From the NCBI RefSeq assembly GCF_026914185.1, contig NC_070558.1, positions 7,077,501-7,141,500 of the forward strand: a stretch of 64,000 bases of DNA. Direction: 5' to 3'. Positions 9,524-19,854 of the stretch are shown in pieces. Position 1 is the first letter of the stretch; each line of letters opens with the position of its first letter. A program made the translations under genes and the position numbers. Under the pieces are notes generated by a model, which was not told where the DNA came from, searched no databases, and saw only the letters and a program-made list of their open reading frames with translations. The stretch comes from Puccinia triticina (taxonomy: Eukaryota > Basidiomycota > Pucciniomycetes > Pucciniales > Pucciniaceae).

Positions 9524-11155
9524 AGCTCCTCCATTCGTTGGGGGGGATATAGGTCCGACCAGGTCGCAGTGGATGATGGAGAGTGGGGTGTCCGTCGTTT
9601 TGAAAGTACCTTTGCACAGAAGCCGGGTTAGCTTGCCTTTCATGCAGGCTGTGCATGAGTGGGTCTTAGTAAGGTCTAGGTTGTCTGGTACAGCTTGTGC
9701 AATTCGACCGGAGCTGGCGTGACCTAGCCGGTTATGCCACTTTTGAAAATCAGAGAGTTGAGGCGCAGCGACTGTGGCCATGCCAACTGCCAGATTCGAG
9801 GGAGGCGATGCGCCGACGATTTCAAGAAGGTCGTTGTCTGTGTTAACTTGAAAAGCTCTATTGTCGTCCAGTTGCACCTCGAAGACGCCGTTGCGCTCAC
9901 TGATGAGTGCTTTATGACTCATGAGTTGGACCATCGACACCAGGTTGCGGGTAAGCTTTGGCACAAAGAGAGCATCCGGTAATTGCAGAATCTGTCCGGA
10001 TGAGAGATGGAGTTGTGCTTTTCCTCGGGCGACTGCCGTGAGCTCGGATTTGCCGCTGCCCGTTGCGATGCTGATTTGGACCGGAGTAGTGTGGCTGAAA
10101 TATTCCAGTGAGTTGAGCATATGATTGCTCGCTCCCGAGTCAAGGATTGTCGACAAGAGAATGCCCGATTTCGTCGTATTGTAGGTGAAGGACGGCTTAA
10201 CGATTGACGTGTGGTAGGCCTCTTCCTCCTCATCTTCAGCCTCCTCAGCGGTTGTATGGTAGGATGTGCGCTGTCTCTTTGGTTGGCGTTCTGGCTGGGG
10301 CATGAGGGGCTTATCGGCCGGGCGAGAAGTCGGGTGTATGGTCCAACAGTCCGCTTCAACATGCGAAGTGGCTTTTGGGTTGTGCTTTCCGTGACTGCAC
10401 CTGATGACACCTACTCCAGAGCCGCCAGGGTGACCTCCTTGTCTTCTTGGCTTTCGGGTGGGTCCGGTGGCGAGAGCTGTGGAGGTTGGTTCAGGATCAT
10501 CTACAAATTTGCGCTTTGTTGCCGTCTCGTGGCGCCCAATGTCTCGTAGCTTCGCAATGATTTCTTTTGGTTTGGCTAAGGCTTTGAGATCTGCAAACAA
10601 GGCTTGCATGAGCATGGGGCGTCGCTTGGTGATCTTTCCAACAATCCTGCATCTGACTAGAACTTCTGGTACTTTAAGGCCTAATGAGCTGTATTCCGCT
10701 AGGCTTTCTTCCATTTTGATTATGTAGGAGTTTAAATCTTTGTTGTACTGGATGTCGAGCCACTTGTTCCATACCTGGAACACAGAAAGGAGTGATTTGG
10801 ATGCGTAAATAGTCTTGATATCTGTCCAAATAGCGAACGGGTCCTGTTCATTCTTGTTGTTGATGACGCTGGTGAAGATAGCGTTAGATATAGCCTCACT
10901 GAGAATGCTACACGTCCTGAGCGCTCCCTGCAGCTCATTTTCATCGGGTTCTTCTGGCAGTGGTTCCTCAATGTATGTTTTGAGATGACAAGGGCAAAGG
11001 TGCATTTTGATCTTCCTTTCCCAGAGTGGGAAGTTTGATCCATCAAACTTCGGGACGTTGACGTGGTCCTTGTCCGGGCTGTAAGCGTTGCTTTTGGCCG
11101 GGATGGGAGTTCGTTCGACACCTTGGCTTGGAGCTTGATTGCGGGTATTAGCCAT
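9524..11155 (-). CDS. Copia Gag-protease-integrase N-terminus
   Basis: The frame starts at ATG 11155 (MANTRNQAPSQ). Gag occupies roughly the first 230 residues and has the WERKIKMHL and IWTDIKTIYAS blocks typical of copia UBN2-type Gag. A degenerate zinc knuckle (C..H..H..C around CSHGKHN..ADCW) follows. Protease has ILDSGASNHM near residue 340, and the pre-integrase HHCC domain has WHNRLGHAS and SCTACMKGK. The integrase start HCDLVGPISPPTNGG is where the SINE-like insertion cuts the frame. Downstream of 9524 the frame reads into the insertion for about ten codons before stopping. Confidence 0.9.
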
Positions 11156-11203
11156 CCTGGCCTGCCTTCAGTTGCTTGTTGAGGTGGTCTATTCAAGCGT
11201 GAT

Positions 11204-11215
11204 CGAGACTGTAAA
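11204..11215 (-). other. Candidate copia primer binding site (half tRNA-Tyr type)
   Basis: The plus strand reads CGAGACTGTAAA directly next to the 5' LTR. These 12 bases are identical to nucleotides 27-38 (anticodon arm) of the tRNA-Tyr copy at 48847-48896. The element sense strand is therefore complementary to a tRNA-Tyr cut in its anticodon loop. Priming by a half tRNA at the anticodon arm is known for Drosophila copia with initiator tRNA-Met. Use of tRNA-Tyr here is inference. Confidence 0.55.
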
Positions 11216-12037
11216 TCTAAAAAGTTTAGGGCAACTAAAAGATTGTTTATTGCTAGTTAGAGCTTTGTATTTACAATCATAGAAATGAAGTTTGATAATG
11301 ATCTGAGTGGGAAGATTGATCTGGGCATGTACCTAAAAGCAGGACAGGAGATGCCCGGGGACTGATTCTGGTTTGATGGGAGTGAAAGGAGTTGGATGCA
11401 GGCTAGCACCGCCTCCGTGTGTTACGGGATGTTCTGTTTAGTCCTGCACTCCGGTCGGCCATGCGACGTGCATCAGTCTCTTTATCTGATGGGTCTGTTT
11501 GCCTGGTGTCTTCCCACTTACGGGTTTTAGCCAAGTTACTGGAGTAACTTTGTTTTCTCTTGTCTGTACGGTTCTATACGCTCCTGTACTGTTTGTTTAA
11601 GCACGGAGTTCCAACATTAGTTCTCTGCGTTCTGTTGTCTGTTTTTATTTCTGTGCTTACGCGTAACCAGTGCCTCCAACAATAGTTGTGAGAGCAGGTC
11701 TTTCTGGGTTTTGGATCCGAGTCGTTCCGCAAGAGGTCTACAAATGAACACGATAAAGTCAGCCTTAACATTAAGTCTGCTTTTCGCTCCTCTCGGGACG
11801 TACAAGGTTCTGGTCTGTGTTTGCGCTTGTCTGTGGGCTGTGACCATTAAGGTTCTCGCTTGCTTGGCATCTGCGGTCGACAAAGCAATACACAACAGTT
11901 AGCTTTGCTGTGGTTAGGGTTTGGTATGGACTGCAAAAGGGGTCTAACCTTTTATGGCAGCTGGGCTTGCGCCTTGGTCTAGCCGCGCGAGCTTCCTTGG
12001 AGGTTGCTGTGGGTTTGGGTCTGGTTCTGGTTTCCTA
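11216..12037 (-). repeat. Copia 5' LTR
   Basis: An 822-bp direct repeat, the same length as 5887-6708. The outer end is fixed by the CAAAA duplicate at 12038-12042 and the inner end by the primer-site match at 11204-11215. It should hold the element promoter; no TATA box was assigned with confidence. Confidence 0.85.
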
Positions 12038-12255
12038 CAAAATCCAAGGACATGGCTGACTCCAAGTGCAAGCAACTGCTCATTCCGGGCCAAATCACTC
12101 CAAGGAGACATGAATGCACAGGGTTGGATTTCTGTCAATACCCTTCAGCAACTAGTCGGCCAGTTGAAAGACTTGTTGCCCACAATTAGCTCTCTAATGA
12201 AAGAAAATGTTGCCCATTGCACCCAGTTCCCCCGCAATGCTAACCCCCTTAACTT

Positions 12256-12466
12256 GAAGAGACTTTGAAATGAAGATGTGTCTGGTGAGAGTCAAACTAA
12301 CAACCTCAGCTATGCTGAGACACATACTAGAGTGCTGCCTTTAGCAAATAGGCTACAGACACTTGTGGCTGCCAGCTGGTTGGTTGGTTGGTAGTGCTCA
12401 TGGGCTGATCCAACAGCCTGTCATACTGGTGATACATCATGGTAGCAGACTAATGGACAACTCAAC
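12256..12466 (-). mobile_element. SINE-like tRNA-derived insertion, copy 2
   Basis: About 211 bp closely similar to 9311-9523 along its whole length, including the tRNA-like part. The acceptor stem is perfect here (GTGTCTG/CAGACAC), but the T-arm has one mismatch and the D-arm is altered (TTTGC for TTGGT). No clear target duplication was found, so this copy is probably older. Confidence 0.7.
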
Positions 12467-12501
12467 AAAACTAGCTTGCAATTATGCTACATAGTATATT
12501 A

Positions 12502-12702
12502 GGGGGGTTCACAATAGGATTTTAATAAAATTTTAAAGCTCATTTTAAGGCCTTTGTGAGCAATGTTTTAGAAATGTTTTAAGCTGTCCACATTTGGGTG
12601 TTCCTTGGCAATCAGAACAACTTCTACATTTTCCAAAAATTTGTTCACAAAGGCCTTAAAATGGGCTCTAAAGTTTTATTAAAATCCTATTGTGAACCCC
12701 CC
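12502..12702. mobile_element. MITE with TA target duplication, copy A
   Basis: The ends GGGGGGTTCACAATAGGAT are inverted and flanked directly by TA (12500-12501 and 12703-12704), as in Tc1/mariner-type MITEs. Inner inverted blocks AAGGCCTTTGTGA/TCACAAAGGCCTT extend the symmetry. There is no coding capacity. A second copy lies at 25731-25929. Confidence 0.85.
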
Positions 12703-13389
12703 TATTGGATACTATCACTCCTTCACAATCCCATCACTGCTTTCTGTCTCCCTCATTGCTTCTTGCCCAATCACACATCCATGTTGTTCCTTTGTTTCTT
12801 CCATTTGCCAATTCCAACACATAGTAGTTAACTCCATCTCCACACAAGACCCAGAGTCAGACCCAATTTGCATTTTGAACACAGTCTCAAAAATGCTGTC
12901 AAGGAAGAGCACACTCCTCTACCCCTGACACCCTCGTGGGATCCATCTGGCTCTCCGGCTTCTCCCACCCAAACATCACCAGCAGCACCAATCTGCTCAA
13001 CCACCCCCAACCTGTCAAATCCGGCTTCGCTCTCCCCCCCGCCCGCAGGAACAGCCAGCTCCACTGGACTGGCCCTGCATAAGCTCATATAATCAATGAT
13101 CCTGATCTCCGGCCTTTTCTCATATGCCTAGAGATGCTTATCCCTCTAGGCTACGGACCAGTGCATCCACGCCCTGCATTCAAACAGAATGCACCAGTGT
13201 GCACAAAAGTTAAACCTTTCTTTTCACTTGCTCAGAATTGAAGCCCACGGAAAATGGCAAATGGCATGCAAACATTTTTCTGCTCTGATAAGATATATTG
13301 GCACGCACAAAGAATAAAATCTAGAAAATAGACCAATTTGTTTTCGAAGATATTTCTACCCCAGAACAATAATGGAAGTTAACAAAAGG
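12703..13389. other. No gene seen
   Basis: Pyrimidine-rich sequence to about 13090, then AT-rich sequence. Short frames lack recognisable motifs. Confidence 0.35.
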
Positions 13390-13952
13390 ATGGCACACCT
13401 AACTAGATCTGTATCTGAGGGGAAAAGGCCAGGACGAGGTAGGTTGACAGAAGCGGCCATAGATAAAATGATAAGAGTATAGTGAAACTGGAGTTTTCCC
13501 AGACATGTGATGGGCAAGGCTGGACACAATCCGACCCGAGATATTATAATGTACGAACGCTGGACAGTGGAGATAGCCCTGGGGCTACATTAATATATGA
13601 ATGTGACTGGAAAAGAACCTTCAATCTATCTGCCGCATTTGTCCATCCTGACGATAGCGACTGTGAAAAGGCCGACAAGATATTCCTTGACAATGTGCAA
13701 CCCCGAGGGATAGGTCAGATCTATTTGCATTGTATGGACGGCCGAAGGATGGGGATGAATAACGTACTATCGGGATATCGTCGTTGGTCACGATGCTGTA
13801 AATCGTTGTATGGGGTCGTTTGGTGTGCCAAGACATCGCAATCCATTCGTGTCCCCATGTTCGAGCTGTTTCAGATCATTTTGAAAAGCCGAAGAAACAA
13901 CAAAATTTCATGCCTGGTCAATACAGTTCTCGACCCAAAAGCAAAAACATGA
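13390..13952 (+). CDS. Possible two-exon gene, unrecognised
   Basis: A 156-codon open frame (13483-13952) contains several cysteines (TCDGQGW, YECDW, HCMDG, RRCCKS-like blocks) and a reasonable amino-acid composition. An upstream ATG at 13390 (MAHLTRSVSEGKRPGR) joins it in phase if a 44-bp GT-AG intron (13439-13482) is removed, giving about 172 residues. No signal peptide or family was recognised. The intron is at the short end for fungi. It would be convergent with the secreted-protein gene ending at 14066. Low confidence. Confidence 0.3.
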
Positions 13953-14065
13953 AAGGCACGATCGGATCTTGGTTGGCCGTGGAGCGGAGATTGACAAGAT
14001 TGAGTCGGCCGGCTCTTGAGATGAGTGTAAGAGGATTTGACCATGAAGAAACAAAACAAACTCCT

Positions 14066-14798
14066 TCAAGTTTTGACAAAGATGAGATAATTATATTTAC
14101 CATGGAAATGGGCGACAGGACGGCCCTGTTTGTCTTTAATTGGGCCAGCCAACCCCATCTGATTTCTTTCCCAGATATAATCCTCCGTTAGGACTCCACC
14201 TCTCTTTATCTCCCAACGGTCGCTCAACCAAAACCTTGGGTGAAAATCAAAGGAGACCCCATCAGTGGTGCGGTAGGTCTGTTTGTAGCCGCACCATTCC
14301 AGTTGAGGCTTTTTCCAACGTATAGTAATAATCCGGCCATCAGCATTGAACGAAGTTCTCTCTTTATATGGTTCGGGGACAAGATGTGAACATGTGACTC
14401 ACCTTGATGTTGGGTTCAAGCTGTTTTTTTTTTGAAGAAATCCCTCGTCAGTACGACACAAACCATAATTGTCTTAGTTGTTTTCGCAAGCTTACTTCGA
14501 GACCGATAGTGAATTCGTGTCGCTGAGGGTTCGTGACGGACATACGAAAAGCCTCTGCCGAAGGCCCATCGAATTGGGTACGGACTTGCAGGGTGTCAGC
14601 GCCGTTGGCTTCGCGGACGAAGAAGTCCCGTCTGAGCCATGAGATCTCCCGCTCGAAGATGAAAGTCCTGGTCGCGGTCGAGTTCGTCCGAATGGAAGGG
14701 GCAAGAATATCGATGCCAGCCACGAGACCAAGTAGCGAAGGAATGATCGGAAGGACTGCAATGGCCCTTCTCATGCTCAGTCGGTCCAATCCCATCAT
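14066..14798 (-). CDS. Secreted protein, three exons, unknown function
   Basis: Exons 14496-14798, 14403-14420 and 14066-14359 join in phase at GT-AG sites to give about 204 residues ending at TGA 14066-14068. The N-terminus is a typical signal peptide: MRRAIAVLPIIPSLLGLVAG with a preceding short MMGLDRLS. The 18-bp middle exon encodes LEPNIK. The last exon reads as compact soluble protein (GRIITIRWKK, EWCGYKQTYR, GRPVAHFHGKY). I do not recognise the family. The repeated short strands and the DxxGRPV motif recall LURP-one/tubby-like folds, a weak impression only. A secreted protein of this size is an effector candidate. Confidence 0.6.
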
Positions 14799-14843
14799 GT
14801 CTTGAGACTTTTGGATTCTTTTCTGCGTCTTTTCTTATTCAGG

Positions 14844-15373
14844 TCAAGTGAGTGAGAATATTGCAAGCGGTAGAAATGTGCTGGTAACTGGGACAGTCTG
14901 GTCAACTTGGACCGCTCTTTTATGTTCTCCGGTCTCGAGTGTCCTGACTCCTGAAACGATTGACTGCGAAAAGGTGGATCTGACGCTGCTCGAGGCCAAG
15001 ATGTAAAGTCTATCTGGCACATAGGCATGCCAAACAAGCCCTAACGGGCACCGCTTTCTCTTTGAAGGGAGCAAGCTGTGTATTCTCACTTCTACTCGGC
15101 CCAATGAGACTCGTATGGGCTTCGGAAACATGAGTGATATGTGCGATGGAAAACTGATGGGAAAGGTTCACTCAGACTGACCTGTTTCGTCAAGGAGTCA
15201 AAAGGACCACTCGGGCTGTAAAAGCGAACACCGATGAGCAGTTGATCTGAAACGCCGTTCGGCACTTTAACAATCGACGAGCAACAGCGAGGGTAGAATG
15301 ACGCACCAAGAACCAAAAATTTACCCCAACATGAAGGGCAGCAAAGTTGAAGCGGACAGAGAGACAACTTCAC
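14844..15373 (-). CDS. Unrecognised two-exon (partial) gene
   Basis: Two minus-strand segments join in phase. Exon 15182-15373 reads ..VLGASFYPRCCSSIVKV..GPFDSLTKQ. Exon 14844-15119 reads PIRVSLGRVEVRIHS..LPLAIFSLT and ends in TGA. The intron 15120-15181 is 62 bp with GT-AG ends. Both pieces look like real protein, and the phase match supports splicing. The 5' end is not resolved; no good start was found and a further upstream exon is likely. The stop lies only 45 bp before the next gene's ATG. No family recognised. Confidence 0.4.
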
Positions 15374-15833
15374 GTGTTTCCAATAATATTTCAGAGAAAC
15401 GGAGAAGAATGTACCATCCCTAGGCCTACCTCTGGGGAGTTGGTTAATTTGTTACTATTTGTGTTTGTGTGTGCATCAGGAAAGTTTCCAATTTGCCACC
15501 CAAATCAAGTACCAACCTCTCAGTTTCCATTCAATGGTGATTTCACCTTGAGCCTGACCGCCACACCCAAGTAAACGCATAGATGGGGGGTTCCATCAGC
15601 TTTGAAATCACCAATCTATATTGCGCATTATGGCTCCATAGCTGTTTTTGTAGGAAAGAGACAGCTCAGAATCAGATCCGATCAGTATACTATGTAAAGA
15701 TCTATAAACTCTTCTATCGACACAACAAACTGCTTATCATCTTGCATTACTGTATTTTTGGTTTTGGTTGGTCTAAGAGGTGATACATCAAGCAGGCCGA
15801 TAGAAGCAGGGGGTTGAAGGGGGAGGGGGGAGA
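15374..15833. other. Intergenic, no clear gene
   Basis: Contains the 3' flank of the La gene and the probable 5' region of the unrecognised minus-strand gene. A 75-codon plus-strand frame at 15347-15574 has no recognisable motif. Confidence 0.3.
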
Positions 15834-18044
15834 TCAGGCGGAGATTTTGGGCTTCTTTTCAGCCCGACCGATCTCAGGCACGGAGTTAGTGGAAGGAGCG
15901 GTGCTGGGTGCGCCATTAGAAGAGACGACATTGCCTTCGGCGTCCCGTTTGTTTCCAGAGATCGTTGGCGAGTTGGTCTTGTTGTCTTCGCCAGCGGCAG
16001 CAGCATCGGCGTGACCGTTGGCCCCCTTTTCGGCGTTCCGATCACGCCCGCCCGAGCGATTACCACCTCGACCCCCTCGCCCTCCGTCTCGGCCACCCCG
16101 TCCTCCTCGTCCCCCACGCCCCCCTCGTCCTCCTCTGTCTCCTCCGGATCCCTTCCGGTGTTGGTTGTCCGCCTTCGGCGCAAACGTAGACTTGGCCCTA
16201 AGGGCTGCACAATCCAGATGGAACTGTCTGTTCTGTTCATCTGGAAATTATTAAATCGCATTAGTCGATTGACACACAGGTGCCACAGAAGCTTTGAGCA
16301 AAGAAGGCCCGGTTCGAAGAAAGGTTGCACCGCTTACCATCCAGACGGGTGAACTTGACTGCGCGGCCTCCAGATCGGACTCCTTTGGCTTGGATTTGCG
16401 CGAATTGTTCATCGCTAATCGGTTGGTCAAAACCGACTGTTCCTTTGGCTTTGTCGGTTGGCGTAACATGAACAACGTTGCAAACCAGTTCTCCCTCTGT
16501 GAGATTTTCCTAATCAAGTTGGACACATCACGTTAAGAGTTTGTTCCCAAGAAGAATAAAGTTAGGGAGAGTGGCTTACTTTGAAACTGCGGAAGTCAAC
16601 CCGAGCTTCCTTGAAGTCTTTGGGCGCCTCGCCTTCCAGCTCGAATGCCAGAGCCATGTTGGACCGGTAACTCTTCAATTCTTCGGGATTCTTCAGAGTA
16701 CCATCGTTATTGACTTCGAGTTTGTTTCCTTCGTATTCGATGGTTTTCGCTTCTTCCTTCTCTTTAGTGGCCTTGCCCGAATTTTTGGACGAAAACGGTC
16801 CACCAGCGTATTGTTTCGATCCAGCCGCAATCATCTTGAGTTCTTTGAAGGCATTGAACGTCGAGCTGTTTCCTCCGATAACTCCCGACTTGACTGGGCC
16901 AGCTTGGGATGTGGCTTCTCCTGCTTGTCGTTTTCCGGACATCTTCGGTGGGGGTAGCCCTTTTTCGTTGGCTTTCATCGTAACATAATCAATCCTGTGA
17001 ATCAAAATAAGGTAGATCTTTGAGCAACTTTAAAAAATCAGGAAGAGAAAGAGGTGAGCCCGGGCTTACTTGAACATGATCGAGGAGAGTTCACGTCCCT
17101 CAAACTGAGGCTTGTCGCTGTCTTGCTTGAATTGGTGAACGAGCTGTTCCGCGGACTGAGGCTCGGTATATTCAATAAAAACTGAGTTCTTCCACTTTGA
17201 GGGGCCATGCGGTTTGTCTTGCTTAGGTCCTTTCACGTTTGTGTTTTCGCGCCTCATTCGCAAGACAGCTACTGGACCCCATTTCTTTGCCCACTGTTCC
17301 AGTTGAACCTGCATATTAGCAGGCTCTCCCTTCGCCAAGTCTTCTTCACTCATGAAACCCTTCACATACACACAACGATCGCTAACACCGGCCCGACTAG
17401 TTTCTTCTAGCTTCAACAAACGCCGGACGTACAACGTCGGTTTTCCATCGACTTCTTCAGTGACCACGTCTATCAGCTTAGGCGTGGTTGGAGAGGTTTG
17501 GATGATCTTAGCCAATTTACTGGTCGGATACTTGGATGAGTGGGCCCTCATGCGTTTGAATGAGGCAACCGTTTGAAGAAGGACCGGTGAACATCCAGGT
17601 CCGTAGGCTTCAGCTTTTTGTTTGGCCTCGGCTGAGAGGTTGGGCGCTTTGACCGAATCGAGATGAGGAGTAGTTTGGAGGAACATGAACTTGTCGAATG
17701 GCAAATTGGCATCGGAGAAATAAAATTCGACTTGGGAGTAAATAAAGAGCAAATATATTAGCATTTGCAGTGCGGCCCACGTTTGGAAGATTGGGTTGAA
17801 CGAAAAGATGAGATGACTGACTTTGCCGGATGATTTCAAGCCTCTCCTCTTCACTCACGCCCTCGACACTCTGGCTGGACTGTTCAGGCTGATCGGAATC
17901 TTTCGTGCTTGCGGGATCAGCAGCGACAGCATCTGTTGATTGGTCGACTTGCTCTGCGATTTGCGGCTTAGTGGCGATAGGCTGCTCTGGGTCGGCAAGT
18001 TTGCCCGCGAGAGGATCAACTGGATGCTCGGTAGTGGCAGTCAT
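15834..18044 (-). CDS. LHP1: La (Lupus antigen-type) RNA-binding protein
   Basis: Five exons join in phase: 17822-18044, 17070-17730, 16580-16994, 16338-16509 and 15834-16240, giving about 625 residues. La proteins bind the 3' oligo-U tails of new Pol III transcripts in the nucleus and protect and help fold pre-tRNAs. A La motif spans about residues 70-160 (IEFYFSDANLPFDKFM, split by intron 1 inside the first helix). An RRM follows at about 190-295 (RCVYVKGF, NSVFIEY). A further RRM-like domain lies at about 434-495 (GELVCNVVHV, TVGFDQPIS, GGRAVKFTRL). The C-terminus is very rich in Arg-Gly repeats (about 525-560) and ends in a lysine-rich stretch fitting a nuclear localisation signal. It is longer than yeast Lhp1 (about 275 residues) because of a long linker and the RGG tail. 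Assignment as true La rather than a La-related protein rests on La motif plus RRM plus C-terminal RRM. Confidence 0.92.
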
Positions 18045-18464
18045 GATGGATTCGTCTGCGGTGTTCGGTGCGGCTAGGAGGGAGTAGGGAAGTGCTGGGA
18101 TGCCGGGATGGAGAGTGGTGGGCAGAAACTTTTGGATGGTCGGGGTGCGGAAGGGCTCGGATCATTTTTGTAGGTTCGACTCTGGGCTAGTGGTTAGGGC
18201 TACTCCCAACTGGGCTTGCGCGGATGGACAGGCGAGCAGGTATATGGATATGCAATATGCACTCTCGCGCTCGCATCCGAGCGCGGAGGAACAAAGTGCC
18301 TCATTTGCACATTCCGGGTGGGTTTTGCACTCGCATCTCTCAGATTTGCCGTTTTTCATGTGGTTGATCAACTTGATTGTGAGCTGGAATGTCGATGCCA
18401 TCAGGGAGGGGGGGGGGGGGGTCATGTAAGGCCGATTTAGAGGAATTTTCATGGATGGTTTGAC
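18045..18464. other. Promoter-side region of the La gene
   Basis: The 5' flank of the La gene. It contains a G-run at about 18411-18420. No TATA box or gene assigned. Confidence 0.3.
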
Positions 18465-19737
18465 TTATGGTGTTCAAAATTGCACATGTCACGGTTTACA
18501 TAAAATCATAAAGCCAATTTTGGCTGGGAGATGTCAGCGTGCATAAAACTTAAAGTGACATCTCCCAGCCAAAATTGCAGTTTATGATTTTATGTATAAA
18601 AATCTTTGAATGTACTTCGCGCACTGCAAAAAACTCGTCGCGCACTGCAGGGGGCGTCCACTCGACGTCCCAGCCACAGTGCGCGGTAGCTCAAAACGCT
18701 TCGCGCACTGCAAATAAAAAAGCTTGAAAATCCCCTTTTTTTTTTCTGCCAGCCGGCAGAGGGGATTTGTCTTGCCCCTCCTCCATTTTCTTGGGGTATT
18801 TGGACCCCTCAGCATGATGTAGAAAAAGGATGATAAAGAAATACAAAAACTAAGCGGAGCGCCTCCCCGGGGCGCACCCCCCATGGATTTTCAACCTGCC
18901 AAAATTCCATGGATTGGGTACACAGCCCCTCCAGAACAGAGTTCAAGGGGCAGAAGTACATACCCCATGACTTTGCCGTGCCAATGGCCGGCACAGGCTG
19001 GTCCCGGAGCGGAGTACAACATGCAAACTCCCCCGATGACCGGCCAGCACACAGGGGGAGTGCAAATCACTGGTCATCAAGTGGATTACGCACTCCTCTC
19101 GATGACTGGAATGGTCCCGGTCATCAAGAGGGCTAAATGGTCAACCGATGACCGGGAACGTTCCGGTCATTGAGAGGAGTACACACACCTCTTGATGACC
19201 GGGACCGTTCCAGTCATTGAGAGGAGTGCTTAATCCACTTGATGACTGGTGATTTGCACTCTCCCTGTGTGCTGGCCGGTCATTGGGGGAGTTTGCATGT
19301 TGTACTCCGCTCCGGGACCAGCCTGTGCCGGCCATTTGCATGGCGAAGTCATGGGGTATGTACTTCTGCCCCTCGAACTCTGTTTTCGAGGGGCTGTGTA
19401 CCCGATCCATGGACTTTTGGCAGGTTGAAAATCCACGGGGGGTGCGCCCCGGGGAGGCGCTTTGCCTAGTTTTTGTATTTCTTTATCATCCTTTTTCTGC
19501 TTCATGCTGAGGGGTCCAAATACCCCAAGAAAATGGAGGAGGGGCAAGAAAAATCCCCTCTGCCAGCTGGCAGAAAAAAAGGGGATTTTCAAGCTTTTCA
19601 TGTGCAGTGCGCGAAGCGTTTTGAGCTACCGCGCACTGTGGCCGGGACGTTGAGTGGATGCCCCCTGCAGTGCGCGATGAGTTTTTTGCAGTGCCTGAAT
19701 TACATCCAAAAATCTTATGCAATTTTGAACACCATAA
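18465..19737. repeat. Large foldback element 2
   Basis: The ends TTATGGTGTTCAAAATTGCA (18465-18484) and its reverse complement (19718-19737) bound a 1.27-kb palindrome. Each arm carries matching blocks: GCGCACTGCA-rich sequence, AAAATCCCC..GGGGATTT, a CCCCGGGGCG-rich block and an ATGGATTTTCAACC block. The centre (about 19030-19250) is made of the CTCTYGATGACCGG module seen in the 3.8-5.3 kb palindrome. The left arm is interrupted by a nested foldback (18497-18596). No target duplication was recognised. Confidence 0.8.
18497..18596. mobile_element. Nested 100-bp foldback MITE
   Basis: Arms of about 40 bp (18497-18536 and 18556-18596) are inverted copies starting TACATAAAATCATAAA, with a 19-bp loop. 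The block is absent from the matching position of the right arm of the surrounding palindrome, so it inserted after that palindrome formed. Confidence 0.75.
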
Positions 19738-19750
19738 CTGCTAAGGCTTG

Positions 19751-19854
19751 CATGCAAAGTTGCTTCCAAAGGGGAGCGACCCACCAAACCTAAACACTTT
19801 CTCATGCAAAGTTGCTTCCAAAGGGGAGCTACCCACCAAACCTAAACACTCTCT
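19751..19854. repeat. 52-bp tandem duplication
   Basis: Two head-to-tail copies of a 52-bp unit beginning CATGCAAAGTTGCTTCC (19751-19802 and 19803-19854) with two or three differences. Non-coding. Confidence 0.85.

Larger units (their letters stand above)
5887..12037 (-). mobile_element. Ty1/copia LTR retrotransposon (decayed)
   Basis: Two 822-bp direct repeats (5887-6708 and 11216-12037) flank a minus-strand gag-protease-integrase-RT-RNase H region. Integrase precedes RT, which is the copia order. The element is flanked by the 5-bp duplication CAAAA (5882-5886 and 12038-12042). It is inactive: it has a nonsense codon, frameshifts, a catalytic change in integrase and a 213-bp insertion in the integrase region. 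Gag has the only long intact frame. Confidence 0.93.
5800..12189 (+). pseudogene. Coding-like sequence split by the copia insertion
   Basis: If the copia element and one CAAAA duplicate are removed, plus-strand codons run without interruption from about 5812-5886 into 12043-12189. They read ..VVNLYLAKSKDMADSKCKQ.. and end at a TAG at 12187-12189. Continuity across the empty site supports the target-site assignment. The fragment is not recognised; it may be an older transposon gene or an exon. No start was identified. Confidence 0.4.

Noticed and set aside
11211..12040. Copia LTR boundary read as TGTAAATC..CCTACA to fit TG..CA
   Set aside because: The other LTR does not have TGTAAA at this place, while the CAAAA duplicates and equal 822-bp lengths support the boundary used.
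13820..14191. 123-codon plus-strand frame
   Set aside because: Overlaps antisense to the last exon of the three-exon secreted protein, which has better coding character.
18409..18420. G-run near 18.41 kb as a regulatory G-quadruplex
   Set aside because: A single homopolymer run without the four spaced G-tracts; may be a sequencing-prone site.
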